A DNA stretch of 18,063 nt from Bacteroidota bacterium (GCA_015222065.1 JADFUQ010000083.1:1-18063), one strand, 5' to 3'; positions 1-7,938 are shown, counted from the first letter of the stretch. Numbers and translations are program-made. Notes: generated by a model from the letters alone, not told the origin.

Positions 1-4
1 GACA

Positions 5-69
5 CTTGCCCTGTGAAATTTGAGGTACGAAAATATTTCACCAGGGAAGGAGCATATTTCACTGTGGTT
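5..69. repeat. Left copy of a hairpin repeat element
   Basis: Bases 9-19 pair with 35-46 to give an 11-bp stem with a single bulged base (42) and a 15-nt loop. A second segment at 47-69 is a perfect 23-base inverted match to 17957-17979 near the other end of the window. The word ATATTTCAC occurs at 33-41 and again at 54-62, a 21-base period, so this copy looks like one full unit plus part of a second. No ORF overlaps it. The element family is not one I can name. Confidence 0.7.
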
Positions 70-88
70 GAATGAAGAAATAAAAGAG

Positions 89-160
89 GTGAGTAGGTAA
101 GTAAGGTGAGTAAGTAAGAGGGTATTCAATACTCACTCATCCAATTAACTTACTCAACTA
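89..160. repeat. Direct and inverted GTGAGTA-type repeats
   Basis: A low-complexity stretch built from GTGAGTA/GGTAAGTAAG words in direct copies (89-119) is followed by reverse-complement words: TACTCAC at 130-136 and ACTTACTCA further on. GTGAGTA at 106-112 and TACTCAC could form a hairpin. It lies in the noncoding spacer upstream of fabD. Nothing indicates a coding function. Confidence 0.6.
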
Positions 161-200
161 AAACAAACTCCGTGCAAGTATAGTAACGTTTTTAACAGTA

Positions 201-226
201 AACCAGAAACCAATAACCAGAAACCA
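201..226. repeat. 12-bp direct repeat, 14-base period
   Basis: AACCAGAAACCA occurs at 201-212 and exactly again at 215-226. The pair is bracketed by ACAGT (196-200 area) and ACTGT (230-234 area). It is too short and has too few copies to be a CRISPR array. The 1-320 spacer otherwise holds the left hairpin element, the GTGAGTA words and a possible fabD promoter. Confidence 0.6.
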
Positions 227-286
227 GTAACTGTCAACTTAGGTAAATTAGTATAAATACAGGATAAAGGGTATGAAATTTTTTTC

Positions 287-294
287 TATTTTTG
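287..294 (+). promoter_or_regulatory. Possible fabD promoter -7 box
   Basis: TATTTTTG matches the Bacteroidota -7 consensus TAnnTTTG and sits 26 bases before the fabD ATG, implying a short leader of about 20 nt. No convincing TTG-type -33 element lies at the usual spacing, so the call rests on one short motif. Confidence 0.3.
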
Positions 295-320
295 AGTCCT
301 GAAAACTAAAAGAATCTACT

Positions 321-1196
321 ATGAAGGCATATATATTCCCGGGGCAGGGAGCCCAGTTTGTTGGAATGGGAAAAGAGTTATACAATACATCGTTGCAGGC
401 AAGAGAAATGTTTGAGAGAGCTAATAGTATTCTGGGTTTTAGAATTACAGATATAATGTTTGAGGGAACTGATGAAGATCTGAAGCAAACAAAGGTAACC
501 CAACCTGCCATTTTTTTGCATTCGACAATCCTTGCCGCAACTTTAGGAGAAGATTTTAAACCTGACATGGTTGCAGGACATTCTCTTGGTGAGTTTTCAG
601 CCCTTGTGGCCAATAAATCATTATTATTTGAAGATGGGCTAACACTGGTTAGTAAACGGGCAATGGCTATGCAAAAAGCCTGTGAGGCAGAGCCATCTAC
701 GATGGCAGCAATACTGGGGATGGAAGATAAATTGATAGAACAGGTTTGCAACGAAATTGATGATATTGTTATTCCTGCAAATTATAACAGTCCAGGTCAG
801 GTTGTAATCTCCGGATCTTTAATTGGTGTTCAAAAAGCTATGGATAAACTCCGGGAACATGGAGCAAAGAAGGTTACCCAGCTAAAAGTTGGAGGAGCTT
901 TTCATTCACCCCTTATGGTACCTGCAAGAATTGAACTAACAAAATCAATTACACAGACACATTTTTCAGAACCTGCTTGTCCTGTTTATCAAAATGCTAC
1001 TGCCAAACCTTCAACTGATATTCAAACAATAAGAAAGAATTTAATTGACCAGTTAACATCACCGGTAAAATGGACTCAAACTGTTAGAAACATGCTTGCT
1101 GACGGTGCTTCATCATTTACTGAAGTTGGTCCGGGCAAAGTACTCCAGGGACTGGTTAAAAAAGTTGACCGAAGTGTAGATACACAGAGTGCCTGA
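321..1196 (+). CDS. fabD: Malonyl-CoA:ACP transacylase (FabD)
   Basis: This enzyme transfers malonyl from malonyl-CoA to acyl carrier protein, supplying the extender unit for type II fatty acid synthesis in the cytoplasm. The 291-residue length is typical. The N-terminal FPGQGAQ motif (residues 6-12) provides the oxyanion-hole Gln. GHSLGE at 86-91 carries the nucleophile Ser88, and AFHSPLM around 193-199 carries the catalytic His195. The C-terminal EVGPGKVLQGL segment is also typical of the family. The ATG at 321 puts the FPGQG motif at its normal distance from the N terminus. The gene stands alone on the plus strand, without acpP or fabF beside it, and converges with the PEP-binding gene 358 bases downstream. 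Identification is secure; only the promoter is uncertain. Confidence 0.96.
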   Translation: MKAYIFPGQGAQFVGMGKELYNTSLQAREMFERANSILGFRITDIMFEGTDEDLKQTKVTQPAIFLHSTILAATLGEDFKPDMVAGHSLGEFSALVANKSLLFEDGLTLVSKRAMAMQKACEAEPSTMAAILGMEDKLIEQVCNEIDDIVIPANYNSPGQVVISGSLIGVQKAMDKLREHGAKKVTQLKVGGAFHSPLMVPARIELTKSITQTHFSEPACPVYQNATAKPSTDIQTIRKNLIDQLTSPVKWTQTVRNMLADGASSFTEVGPGKVLQGLVKKVDRSVDTQSA

Positions 1197-1554
1197 GCGG
1201 AAGGTCAGGTTACATGTCAACCCGGAAATACATATAATTTTCTCTACCTTCGGTAGTAACTAGGATATTCATTAAATATTAATGTGTCTGTATTTCAATT
1301 ATTTATATATGTATTTATTTAGGAAATCACCTCAAAACAAATGGAATTCATACATTTTAGAGGCAACAATGTTTTCGTTTTCATGTTTTTCTAATGATAT
1401 AAGAATATCGATTAACGATTTTTGATTTTAGAAGTAATAGGTATTTATTAACATCAAAAATCTTAAATCGTTATTCCTTGTTCGAAATTCATTTTTAGGA
1501 ATTAAGCGAATTATCCTAACTAAAAGATACTAATTATTTTTGAAGTTGCTTCGT
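1197..1554. other. Spacer between convergent genes
   Basis: This 358-base noncoding gap separates the 3' ends of fabD and the PEP-binding gene. It holds a short hairpin, CTACC-ttc-GGTAG (1244-1256), without a following T tract, and the inverted-word structure at 1413-1473. Neither is a textbook terminator. I see no small gene that I would support; a plus-strand frame beginning at 1540 is a shadow of the PEP-binding gene. Confidence 0.6.
1413..1473. repeat. Nested inverted repeat between convergent genes
   Basis: GATTTTTGAT at 1417-1426 has its perfect 10-base reverse complement at 1453-1462. Outside it, TAACGAT (1413-1419) faces ATCGTTA (1467-1473). The AT-rich structure could fold in transcripts from either direction. 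A bidirectional 3'-end function is an inference from position only. Confidence 0.5.
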
Positions 1555-4500
1555 TCAGGTATCCTTATTTATACTTCCCTTTCCCGGTTTATAAATCACA
1601 CCCTTCCTGTTTTTTCCGTCAATAACAACAAGCAGAGGATCAGAAAACTTTATATGGCGTATAAAGTCATCTTCATATACGGCTTCCATGCTATCCAGAA
1701 ATTTAATATCATAATAACCATCATTCATAAAAGGATTAATGGTAAAATATCCCACCCTGAATGATGTAAGATTCTGGAAGAAATGTGTTCCCTGGCTTGG
1801 ATCTATCCTGTAGTTTTCCAATCCCGATTCAATGATTATTCTTGCCTGTGAAATCTGGGGCCATTTTGTGGGGATACCCAGCCAATGATCAGTTGAGCCC
1901 CATCGCCCGGGTCCTGTCAGAATGTAATTCTTACCCTCGCCGGCAAACTTAGTATTTAATTTATCAATGTCATCGGCTATCTTTTCGTTAAAAGAGGCAT
2001 CAAAAGCATCAGGCTTAACATATACAAGATCACGAATTCCATCTAAAACTCCATTTCCCAGAGCAGAATCAGAAATAATGAGTGTATCTTCACTCTTTAC
2101 ATCATCAAGAATAATAGAATCAAATTGTTCATCATTAACTATTGGCCTTATCTGCAAAAAACTAAACTCTTTAGGAGATCCTTCAGGAGTATCCATATTT
2201 ACAGCAAATTCTATCTCGATAGGGTTATTCATCTGACTTTGACCAGTCTTAAGAATATCCTTAAGTATCTCAGCCAGAGGAAATGAATTGTGTTCCAGAA
2301 TATTGGAAAACGTTATTACCGGTTTACCTGAGCCGGAATATCCATTCCGCAGAATACTATTCTCAAAATCGAATGTTGAAGCCACCCATTTCAGAGTATT
2401 ATCATTTTTTGCTTCCCTGACAGGTAAACTAAGGATATTAACTCCATCATCAATTGAAGGAACAAAACTATCCATATTCAAATCAAGCGCGTAAAATTCC
2501 TTTTGTGATTCTCTCAATGCCAATTCCGGTGTTGATAACTGAAGAATTTTACGAGGGTATTTTGGAGAGAAGCGAATAGTAGCACCACCATCCATAACCA
2601 GCTTACCGAGTCCCATTGCAACATTGGCAATTCCATCTTCAGGCTTTTCAGATCCGACAGGATAGAAATTAAGTGACCTTGCCACACCTGAAATTGTCGG
2701 ATAGAATCGATTGTTATATTGATTTCCACAAACCTCCTGTAATATTATTCCCATTTTTTCTTCGTCAATAACGTTAGCTGTTGCTGTCATATATGCTTTG
2801 CTGCTCTTGAAATAAACCGAAGCATATACCTGTTTAATGGCATCAGCAAGCTTTGCAACCATCACCTTGCTATCATGATGCGGAGGAATCATGTAGGTGG
2901 AGTAAATGCCGGCAAACGGCTGGTAATGTGAGTCTTCCAATTTACTTGAAGACCTTACAGCAATGGGTATATTTTTCGATACCTTAAGAAAAGCATATAT
3001 ATCCTGGTAAATCCAACCGGGTAATTCAGCTTTGGTAAAATATTGAAGTATCTTTTCATCAGCAAGATCAGATAATCCAATTTTGTACAGATCATTATTT
3101 TCCATAAACTCATCAAAGACATCTGTGCTCAAAACAACTGTCCTTGGAATAACAATCACAACATTCTTATATTTATTGAAAAGTTTTTTCTCCTTAATAA
3201 GGGAACTAATAAAAGCAAGCCCCCTTGCTTTACCTCCGATTGAGTCCTCACCTATTCGTGAAAAAACCGAATACTTATCATATGTAGTCTTCTCAAATTT
3301 TGCAATTACCCCACGCCCCTTACCAAAACGGAAACAGGAAATAGTCATGTCCAGAAATTTCCTGATCTCATCAAGCGAGCTGAAATCGTCCTTGTTCAAA
3401 TACTTGAACATTTGTGCAATTGGGAATAATGCTCTTGCATTCAGCCATTTTGAAAAATGATCACGGCTTGTATGGTATTCAAGGCTATTATCAGGGATAC
3501 TCAGAAGAACCTGCTGGAAATCCTGGAGGTTAGCAGCTCTTGCAATTTCCTTTTTCGTAACAGGATCACGGAAAATAAAAGGCCCAAAGGCCAGATTTTG
3601 TATTATGAAATTCCGTAGTTCAATTGAAAGGTTTTTTGAATACTTGTATAAGAAATCCACATTCATTTCTTTTGCAATCTTCTCATACTTATTGTTTGAA
3701 GACTGTAGAACAAATGGCATGTTCACAATGTCTTGCTTAACAAGTTTACATAATCTGATCCCCGCTTTAACATCCTTTTTGCCTTTTCGATTAAAGCTAA
3801 TATCTGAAATAATACCAAGAACATTATATTTATATTTATTATATAATTCTATGGCTTCCTCAAATGTAGTTGCAAGCAGGATCTTTGGTCTGCCTCTCAT
3901 TCTCATCATAACCTGGTGCTCATTAAGGGCTTCTTGCTGAAACTCTTTTGACTGATTAAGAATGATCGTATACAGATTGGGCAAGTAAGAGGATATAAAC
4001 CGAATAGAATTTTCAACAAGAATGATAGCCTGAACACCTATTTTAACAATGTCATGTTCAGCGTTCATCTTATCTTCAATAAGCTTAATTATTGCCAACA
4101 GCAGATTAGCATTACCAAGCCAGCAAAAAATATAATCAATGGCACTCAGGTCTTCTTTATTGATACGCACCGACATTTCCCTCGAAAAATATGTCAGGAC
4201 AACAATTGGAATGTTTTCATAGGCTCTCTTTATTTGCCTGCCCAATTCAAAAATATCCATATCACCTTTGCTCCACATTGTAATAACAAGATCAATATTT
4301 TCTTCCTTCAATCGTTGAAAGGCTTTCTCTTCAGAATCGACCAGAATAAAAACCGGCGGATACCGCAAATTCAGAGATACATATTCAATAAATATCTGTT
4401 CATCAATCCTTCCATCTTCCTCGAGCATAAAAGCATCATAATTACTACAGATCAATAATACTTTATGAATCCGGGTTTGCATTAACAAATCAAAGGAAGT

Positions 4501-4593
4501 ATCACTGAAATCAAATCCATGAGATCCTAACATTTCCTTCTTGCCAATACGTTCAGAGCTAATTATTTTTTCTTGTTGATTATCTTTACTCAT
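1555..4593 (-). CDS. Receiver-like / PEP-pyruvate-binding domain protein
   Basis: This 1012-residue cytoplasmic protein has three parts. Residues 43-170 are a receiver-like domain (KVLLICSNYD, later IDLVITM, then PIVVLTY) in which Met106 occupies the usual phospho-Asp position. Residues 186-330 form a second receiver-like domain (AIILVENS, LGIISDIS with Asp264, QSS, LYKYSK) that keeps an acidic residue, Asp264 and a candidate Lys317. From about 440 there is a PPDK_N-type ATP-grasp domain: GGKARGLA (453-460), IAVRSSSKLEDS (544-555), FAGIYSTY, and EIEFA...FLQIRP (793-817). The C-terminal 190 residues contain TGPGRWGSTDHWLGIP and no TSH phosphohistidine motif or PEP TIM barrel. Similar proteins are often labelled PEP synthase, but a full PEP synthase reaction is not supported here. 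The gene lies downstream of korAB across a 412-base spacer. Its function is unknown; a regulatory or nucleotide-dependent role at the PEP/pyruvate node is an inference. Confidence 0.85.
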   Translation of the reverse strand: MSKDNQQEKIISSERIGKKEMLGSHGFDFSDTSFDLLMQTRIHKVLLICSNYDAFMLEEDGRIDEQIFIEYVSLNLRYPPVFILVDSEEKAFQRLKEENIDLVITMWSKGDMDIFELGRQIKRAYENIPIVVLTYFSREMSVRINKEDLSAIDYIFCWLGNANLLLAIIKLIEDKMNAEHDIVKIGVQAIILVENSIRFISSYLPNLYTIILNQSKEFQQEALNEHQVMMRMRGRPKILLATTFEEAIELYNKYKYNVLGIISDISFNRKGKKDVKAGIRLCKLVKQDIVNMPFVLQSSNNKYEKIAKEMNVDFLYKYSKNLSIELRNFIIQNLAFGPFIFRDPVTKKEIARAANLQDFQQVLLSIPDNSLEYHTSRDHFSKWLNARALFPIAQMFKYLNKDDFSSLDEIRKFLDMTISCFRFGKGRGVIAKFEKTTYDKYSVFSRIGEDSIGGKARGLAFISSLIKEKKLFNKYKNVVIVIPRTVVLSTDVFDEFMENNDLYKIGLSDLADEKILQYFTKAELPGWIYQDIYAFLKVSKNIPIAVRSSSKLEDSHYQPFAGIYSTYMIPPHHDSKVMVAKLADAIKQVYASVYFKSSKAYMTATANVIDEEKMGIILQEVCGNQYNNRFYPTISGVARSLNFYPVGSEKPEDGIANVAMGLGKLVMDGGATIRFSPKYPRKILQLSTPELALRESQKEFYALDLNMDSFVPSIDDGVNILSLPVREAKNDNTLKWVASTFDFENSILRNGYSGSGKPVITFSNILEHNSFPLAEILKDILKTGQSQMNNPIEIEFAVNMDTPEGSPKEFSFLQIRPIVNDEQFDSIILDDVKSEDTLIISDSALGNGVLDGIRDLVYVKPDAFDASFNEKIADDIDKLNTKFAGEGKNYILTGPGRWGSTDHWLGIPTKWPQISQARIIIESGLENYRIDPSQGTHFFQNLTSFRVGYFTINPFMNDGYYDIKFLDSMEAVYEDDFIRHIKFSDPLLVVIDGKNRKGVIYKPGKGSINKDT

Positions 4594-5005
4594 CGTTATT
4601 CCTGGTAATTAGTATATACATGAAACCATATCAATAATTAATAATAAAAATAACTGATTTCTTTCAGAATGCCTAATTGCTTTTACTATTCATCGTAACC
4701 TGACAAGTAAATATTTCAAAAGAATCAAGACCAAATAAAGCTGATGAATTTACTGCTGTAATAATTATTTTGTTTTACAGTGTTGTAGTGATGCAGTATT
4801 GTAAATGATTTGTTGATGAGTTTATTAGTAAGAATGGATATAATTTATTTTTAATTTGAATATAGCTAACTAATCGGCACTTATAGTGAACTAAAAATAT
4901 GAGTACCTAAAGTATAAACTTAGCTCACTTTAAACTTCTTACTCTTCTCTTCTCAACTTTAGTTCACTTTAAACTTTAGTTCACTTTAGTCACTTCTTTA
5001 TTTTT
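4594..5005. other. Spacer between korB and the PEP-binding gene
   Basis: This 412-base noncoding gap must hold the 3' end of the korAB transcript and probably a promoter for the PEP-binding gene, although I find no clean TAnnTTTG box in it. It contains the AGTGAACTAAA/TTTAGTTCACT repeats (4885-4988) and a 17-base segment (4748-4764) identical to a part of korA. No small gene is evident. Confidence 0.6.
4885..4988. repeat. Direct and inverted TTTAGTTCACT repeats
   Basis: CTTTAGTTCACTTTA occurs at 4957-4971 and again exactly at 4974-4988 (period 17). TCACTTTAAACTT occurs at 4925-4937 and 4964-4976. AGTGAACTAAA at 4885-4895 is the exact reverse complement of TTTAGTTCACT at 4958-4968 and 4975-4985, so alternative hairpins are possible. 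It lies just past the korB stop. Confidence 0.7.
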
Positions 5006-6022
5006 TTACAATTCCCATGTATTTCCGCTATTCAACAGATCATCAATACAATTAATATCTGATTTTGCTCTTATTTCCTCCATCTGATGGTTTACATCAT
5101 AATCATATGTCTCTCCATCAACATTTCTGATAATACCAAGAGCAACAGGATAGTCAGGATACTGCATGTTTGCCAGCATCAGGTGTATTCCCGGGTTTAT
5201 TTCTTTTGCATTATGGACCAATAAATCATCTTTGGTTATCTCATTCTCACCAATCTTTACTACCTTCAATTTATTATCTTTCAGAATGATACCTTTATCG
5301 CTATCTTTCCCAAAGATCATTGGTTCATTATGGTGCAGAATTAATTGTCTGTTCTCTTTCTCATCTTTATCAGTAAGATAACTATAGATTTTATCATTGT
5401 AAATAACGCAATTCTGAAGCACTTCAACAACAGAAGTCCCTTTATGTTTTCCCGCCTGGATATAAATTTCAGTAGATAACTTCACATTACTGTCAATTGT
5501 CCTGGCAAAGAATTTTCCCTGAGCACCAATTACAAGTTCTCCGGGATGAAAAGGTTCTTCGACTGTTCCGTAAGGTGATGTTTTAGTTACGAATCCCTTG
5601 TAAGAAGTAGGTGAATATTGTCCTTTAGTAAGACCATATATTTGATTATTGAAAAGTATGATATTTATATCAACATTTCTCCGGATAGTATGAATAAAGT
5701 GATTACCTCCAATAGCAAGGGCATCTCCATCGCCTGTAATTTGCCATACACTTAGTTCGGGATTGGCAATTTTTACACCGGAGGCAATAGCCGAAGCCCG
5801 TCCATGAATTCCATGAAATCCATAGGTATCCATATAATATGGAAAACGGGATGAACAACCTATACCTGAAACAAATACAAAATTTTCTTTTGGAATATCC
5901 AGTTCAATCAGAGCACGCTGAATCGCGTTCATAACAGCATGATCCCCGCATCCCGGACACCAGCGAGCTTCCTGATCACTCTTCAAATCTTTAACTGTGA
6001 GTTTATGTGTTGTGTCAGACAT
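5006..6022 (-). CDS. korB: 2-oxoacid:ferredoxin oxidoreductase beta subunit
   Basis: This is the thiamine-diphosphate and iron-sulfur subunit of a two-subunit 2-oxoacid (most likely 2-oxoglutarate):ferredoxin oxidoreductase, which makes acyl-CoA, CO2 and reduced ferredoxin, or runs in reverse for carboxylation. The 338-residue sequence has WCPGCGDH (Cys22, Cys25), GIGCSS (Cys56) and QNCVIY (Cys205), the four-Cys pattern of 4Fe-4S ligands in this subunit. The ThDP/Mg site is GDGD at 97-100, followed by GGNH and NNQIYGLTKGQYSPTS. It starts one base after the korA stop, so the two are co-transcribed and probably translationally coupled. No separate ferredoxin-like delta subunit is nearby. Substrate (2-oxoglutarate rather than another 2-oxoacid) is inferred from the subunit arrangement and is less certain than the family. 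Confidence 0.93.
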   Translation of the reverse strand: MSDTTHKLTVKDLKSDQEARWCPGCGDHAVMNAIQRALIELDIPKENFVFVSGIGCSSRFPYYMDTYGFHGIHGRASAIASGVKIANPELSVWQITGDGDALAIGGNHFIHTIRRNVDINIILFNNQIYGLTKGQYSPTSYKGFVTKTSPYGTVEEPFHPGELVIGAQGKFFARTIDSNVKLSTEIYIQAGKHKGTSVVEVLQNCVIYNDKIYSYLTDKDEKENRQLILHHNEPMIFGKDSDKGIILKDNKLKVVKIGENEITKDDLLVHNAKEINPGIHLMLANMQYPDYPVALGIIRNVDGETYDYDVNHQMEEIRAKSDINCIDDLLNSGNTWEL

Positions 6023-6023
6023 T

Positions 6024-7868
6024 TTATTTATCCTCCAAAATTTTATTGATGTTCTTTTTTAGTTCAATCACGGTAAAAGGAAGTCCCTGTATCTTATTAT
6101 ACTGGTTGAACTTGAATTCCTGATACTTCATTCTGAGATAATTAGCAAATTGACCGAGATTTAATTCACAAACCACTATTTTCTTAAATTTTCTGAAAAC
6201 ATCTCCGGTATTTTTTGGCAGAGGCCGGATATAATTAAAATGGGCAAGACTAACTTTCTTTCCCTCTTCCCTCAACTCATTTACTGCTGTAATAAGGTGT
6301 CCGTATGTACCGCCCCAGCCAACAACAAGAAGATCATTCTCTTCATCCCCTTCCACCTCAAGATCAGGAATATAATTAACCACCCTTTCAACTTTTTCAT
6401 CTCTTATTTTTATCATTTTCTCATGATTCTCAGGATCATGAGAAACATTACCATTAAGAGCATCTTTTTCCAATCCGCCTATTCTATGTTCCAGACCTCT
6501 TGTACCTGGCAGTGCCCATGTTCGTGCAAGCCTTTCAACATCCCTTGCATATGGTTGCCAGTCTTTTCTGCCTTCTTTCACTATAGGAGGTTTAATATCA
6601 GGATAATCTGCCATTTTGGGGATTCTCCATGGTTCAGTTCCATTAGCCAGAAAACCATCTGACATTAAAATAACAGGGGTCATATGTTCAAGGGCAATCT
6701 TTGCAGCTTCAAATGCATATTTAAAACAATTTGAAGGAGTACTTGCAGCAATAACTACTACCGGGCATTCACCATGCCTGCCATATAATACCTGCCATAG
6801 ATCAGCCTGCTCGGTTTTTGTAGGCAATCCTGTTGAAGGGCCACCTCTTTGCACATTAATAATTACTATAGGAAGTTCAGTTATCACAGCCAGTCCTATA
6901 GCTTCAGATTTTAAAGCCAGTCCGGGACCTGAAGTTGTTGTTACACCAAGTTTCCCGGCAAAACTCGCTCCAATAGTTGTACATATTCCCGCAATTTCAT
7001 CCTCAGCCTGAAAAGTAATAGCCCCCAGGTCACGCCTAAGCGCCACATCTTCCAGAATACCGGTAGCCGGAGTTATCGGGTAAGAACCAACATACACGTT
7101 CAGTCCGGCTTTCTCTGCAGCAGCAAGGACTCCCCAGGCTATAGCATTATTTCCATTAATATTACGATATATTCCCTTTTCTATTTTAGCCCGACTAACA
7201 TTATAGGGGCATAAAGCCTCTATTGTTTCAGCATAATAGTAGCCGGCCTTAAGTACTTTTCTATTGGCTTCAATGACCATGGGTTTTTTCCTGAATTTCT
7301 CCTTGAAAAAATTTTCGGTATAATCAAGCGATTTACCGAATAGCCAGTAAACCATCCCCAAAGCGAACATGTTCTTTGTTCGTAAGATACTTTTTCTGTC
7401 GAGTTCTATATCCTTGAGTGCCTCTTTAGTCAGACTGGTAATCGGGGCTTCAACTACTATAAAGCTGTCTAAAAATTCCTTACCAATTGGATTTGAATCA
7501 TACCCTGCTTTCTTAATTCCTTTTTCATCAAAATTGTCAACATCAAGAATAATTACTCCTCCCTGCTTGACCCATTTTGCATTTGCTTTAAGAGCAGCTG
7601 GATTCATTGATACCAAAACATCAGCAAGATCTCCGGGAGTTTTCACTTCCGAATGTCCGACATGAACCTGAAATCCGGAAACTCCACCCACAGTACCTGA
7701 AGGTGCACGGATCTCTGATGGATAATCGGGAAATGTTGACATGTAGTTACCAAATAAAGCAGCTGTGTTCGAAAAGAGAGTTCCGGTGAGTTGCATCCCA
7801 TCACCAGAGTCTCCGGAGAACCTAATAACCATTTCATCGCGTTCAACGACTTCGGTTTTTTTATTCAT
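6024..7868 (-). CDS. korA: 2-oxoacid:ferredoxin oxidoreductase alpha subunit (gamma-alpha fusion)
   Basis: This partner of KorB is a fusion of the gamma and alpha parts. Residues 12-200 are the gamma (CoA-side) domain, starting VIRFSGDSGDGMQLTG and including APSGTVGGVSGFQVHVG. Residues 235-614 are the alpha pyrimidine-binding domain with YPITPAT (263-269), FQAEDEIAGICTTIGAS, TTSGPGLALKSEAIGLA and NVQRGGPSTGLPTKTEQ, then a C-terminal transketolase-like domain (DLLVVGWGGTYG, VSLAHFNYIRPLP). The 614-residue length fits the fused form found in Bacteroidota and other anaerobes. It is the first gene of the korAB pair, with a possible -7 box 63 bases upstream. The enzyme is oxygen-sensitive in most characterised cases, which fits an anaerobic or microaerobic host. 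Family assignment is secure; exact 2-oxoacid specificity is inferred. Confidence 0.93.
   Translation of the reverse strand: MNKKTEVVERDEMVIRFSGDSGDGMQLTGTLFSNTAALFGNYMSTFPDYPSEIRAPSGTVGGVSGFQVHVGHSEVKTPGDLADVLVSMNPAALKANAKWVKQGGVIILDVDNFDEKGIKKAGYDSNPIGKEFLDSFIVVEAPITSLTKEALKDIELDRKSILRTKNMFALGMVYWLFGKSLDYTENFFKEKFRKKPMVIEANRKVLKAGYYYAETIEALCPYNVSRAKIEKGIYRNINGNNAIAWGVLAAAEKAGLNVYVGSYPITPATGILEDVALRRDLGAITFQAEDEIAGICTTIGASFAGKLGVTTTSGPGLALKSEAIGLAVITELPIVIINVQRGGPSTGLPTKTEQADLWQVLYGRHGECPVVVIAASTPSNCFKYAFEAAKIALEHMTPVILMSDGFLANGTEPWRIPKMADYPDIKPPIVKEGRKDWQPYARDVERLARTWALPGTRGLEHRIGGLEKDALNGNVSHDPENHEKMIKIRDEKVERVVNYIPDLEVEGDEENDLLVVGWGGTYGHLITAVNELREEGKKVSLAHFNYIRPLPKNTGDVFRKFKKIVVCELNLGQFANYLRMKYQEFKFNQYNKIQGLPFTVIELKKNINKILEDK
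6031..6036 (-). promoter_or_regulatory. Shine-Dalgarno site for korB
   Basis: On the minus strand GGAGGA lies within the last codons of korA, with 8 bases between it and the korB ATG at 6022. Bacteroidota often lack such sites, so a near-perfect one at the korA-korB junction suggests that korB initiation is actively supported within the message, keeping subunit output balanced. Confidence 0.6.
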
Positions 7869-7930
7869 AGCTTAAATATTTAATATATTATATGATTCAG
7901 TTCCGGTTTTGAAAAAAATTTGCTTACTTA

Positions 7931-7938
7931 CAAAAGTA
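7931..7938 (-). promoter_or_regulatory. Possible korAB promoter -7 box
   Basis: Read on the minus strand this is TACTTTTG, an exact TAnnTTTG match, 62 bases before the korA start. No strong -33 TTG is visible at the expected distance. The rest of the 215-base gap between korA and murI is AT-rich and holds no gene. Confidence 0.4.

Noticed and set aside
201..226. CRISPR-like repeat
   Set aside because: Only two 12-base copies with a 2-base gap; no spacers and no cas genes.
248..751. Minus-strand ORF of 167 codons opposite fabD
   Set aside because: fabD has complete catalytic motifs in the other strand; the antisense frame has none and lacks a plausible start context.
1244..1256. CTACC-ttc-GGTAG as the fabD terminator
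   Set aside because: The 5-bp stem is weak and no T tract follows on the plus strand, so it is mentioned only within the spacer entry.
1540..1764. Plus-strand ORF of 74 codons near the 3' end of the PEP-binding gene
   Set aside because: It overlaps the well-supported minus-strand gene for nearly its whole length and has no recognisable protein features.
6240..7011. Plus-strand ORFs of 131-140 codons opposite korA
   Set aside because: They are shadows of korA; their sequences are Cys/Phe/Ser-rich with no family signature, while korA carries all the expected motifs.
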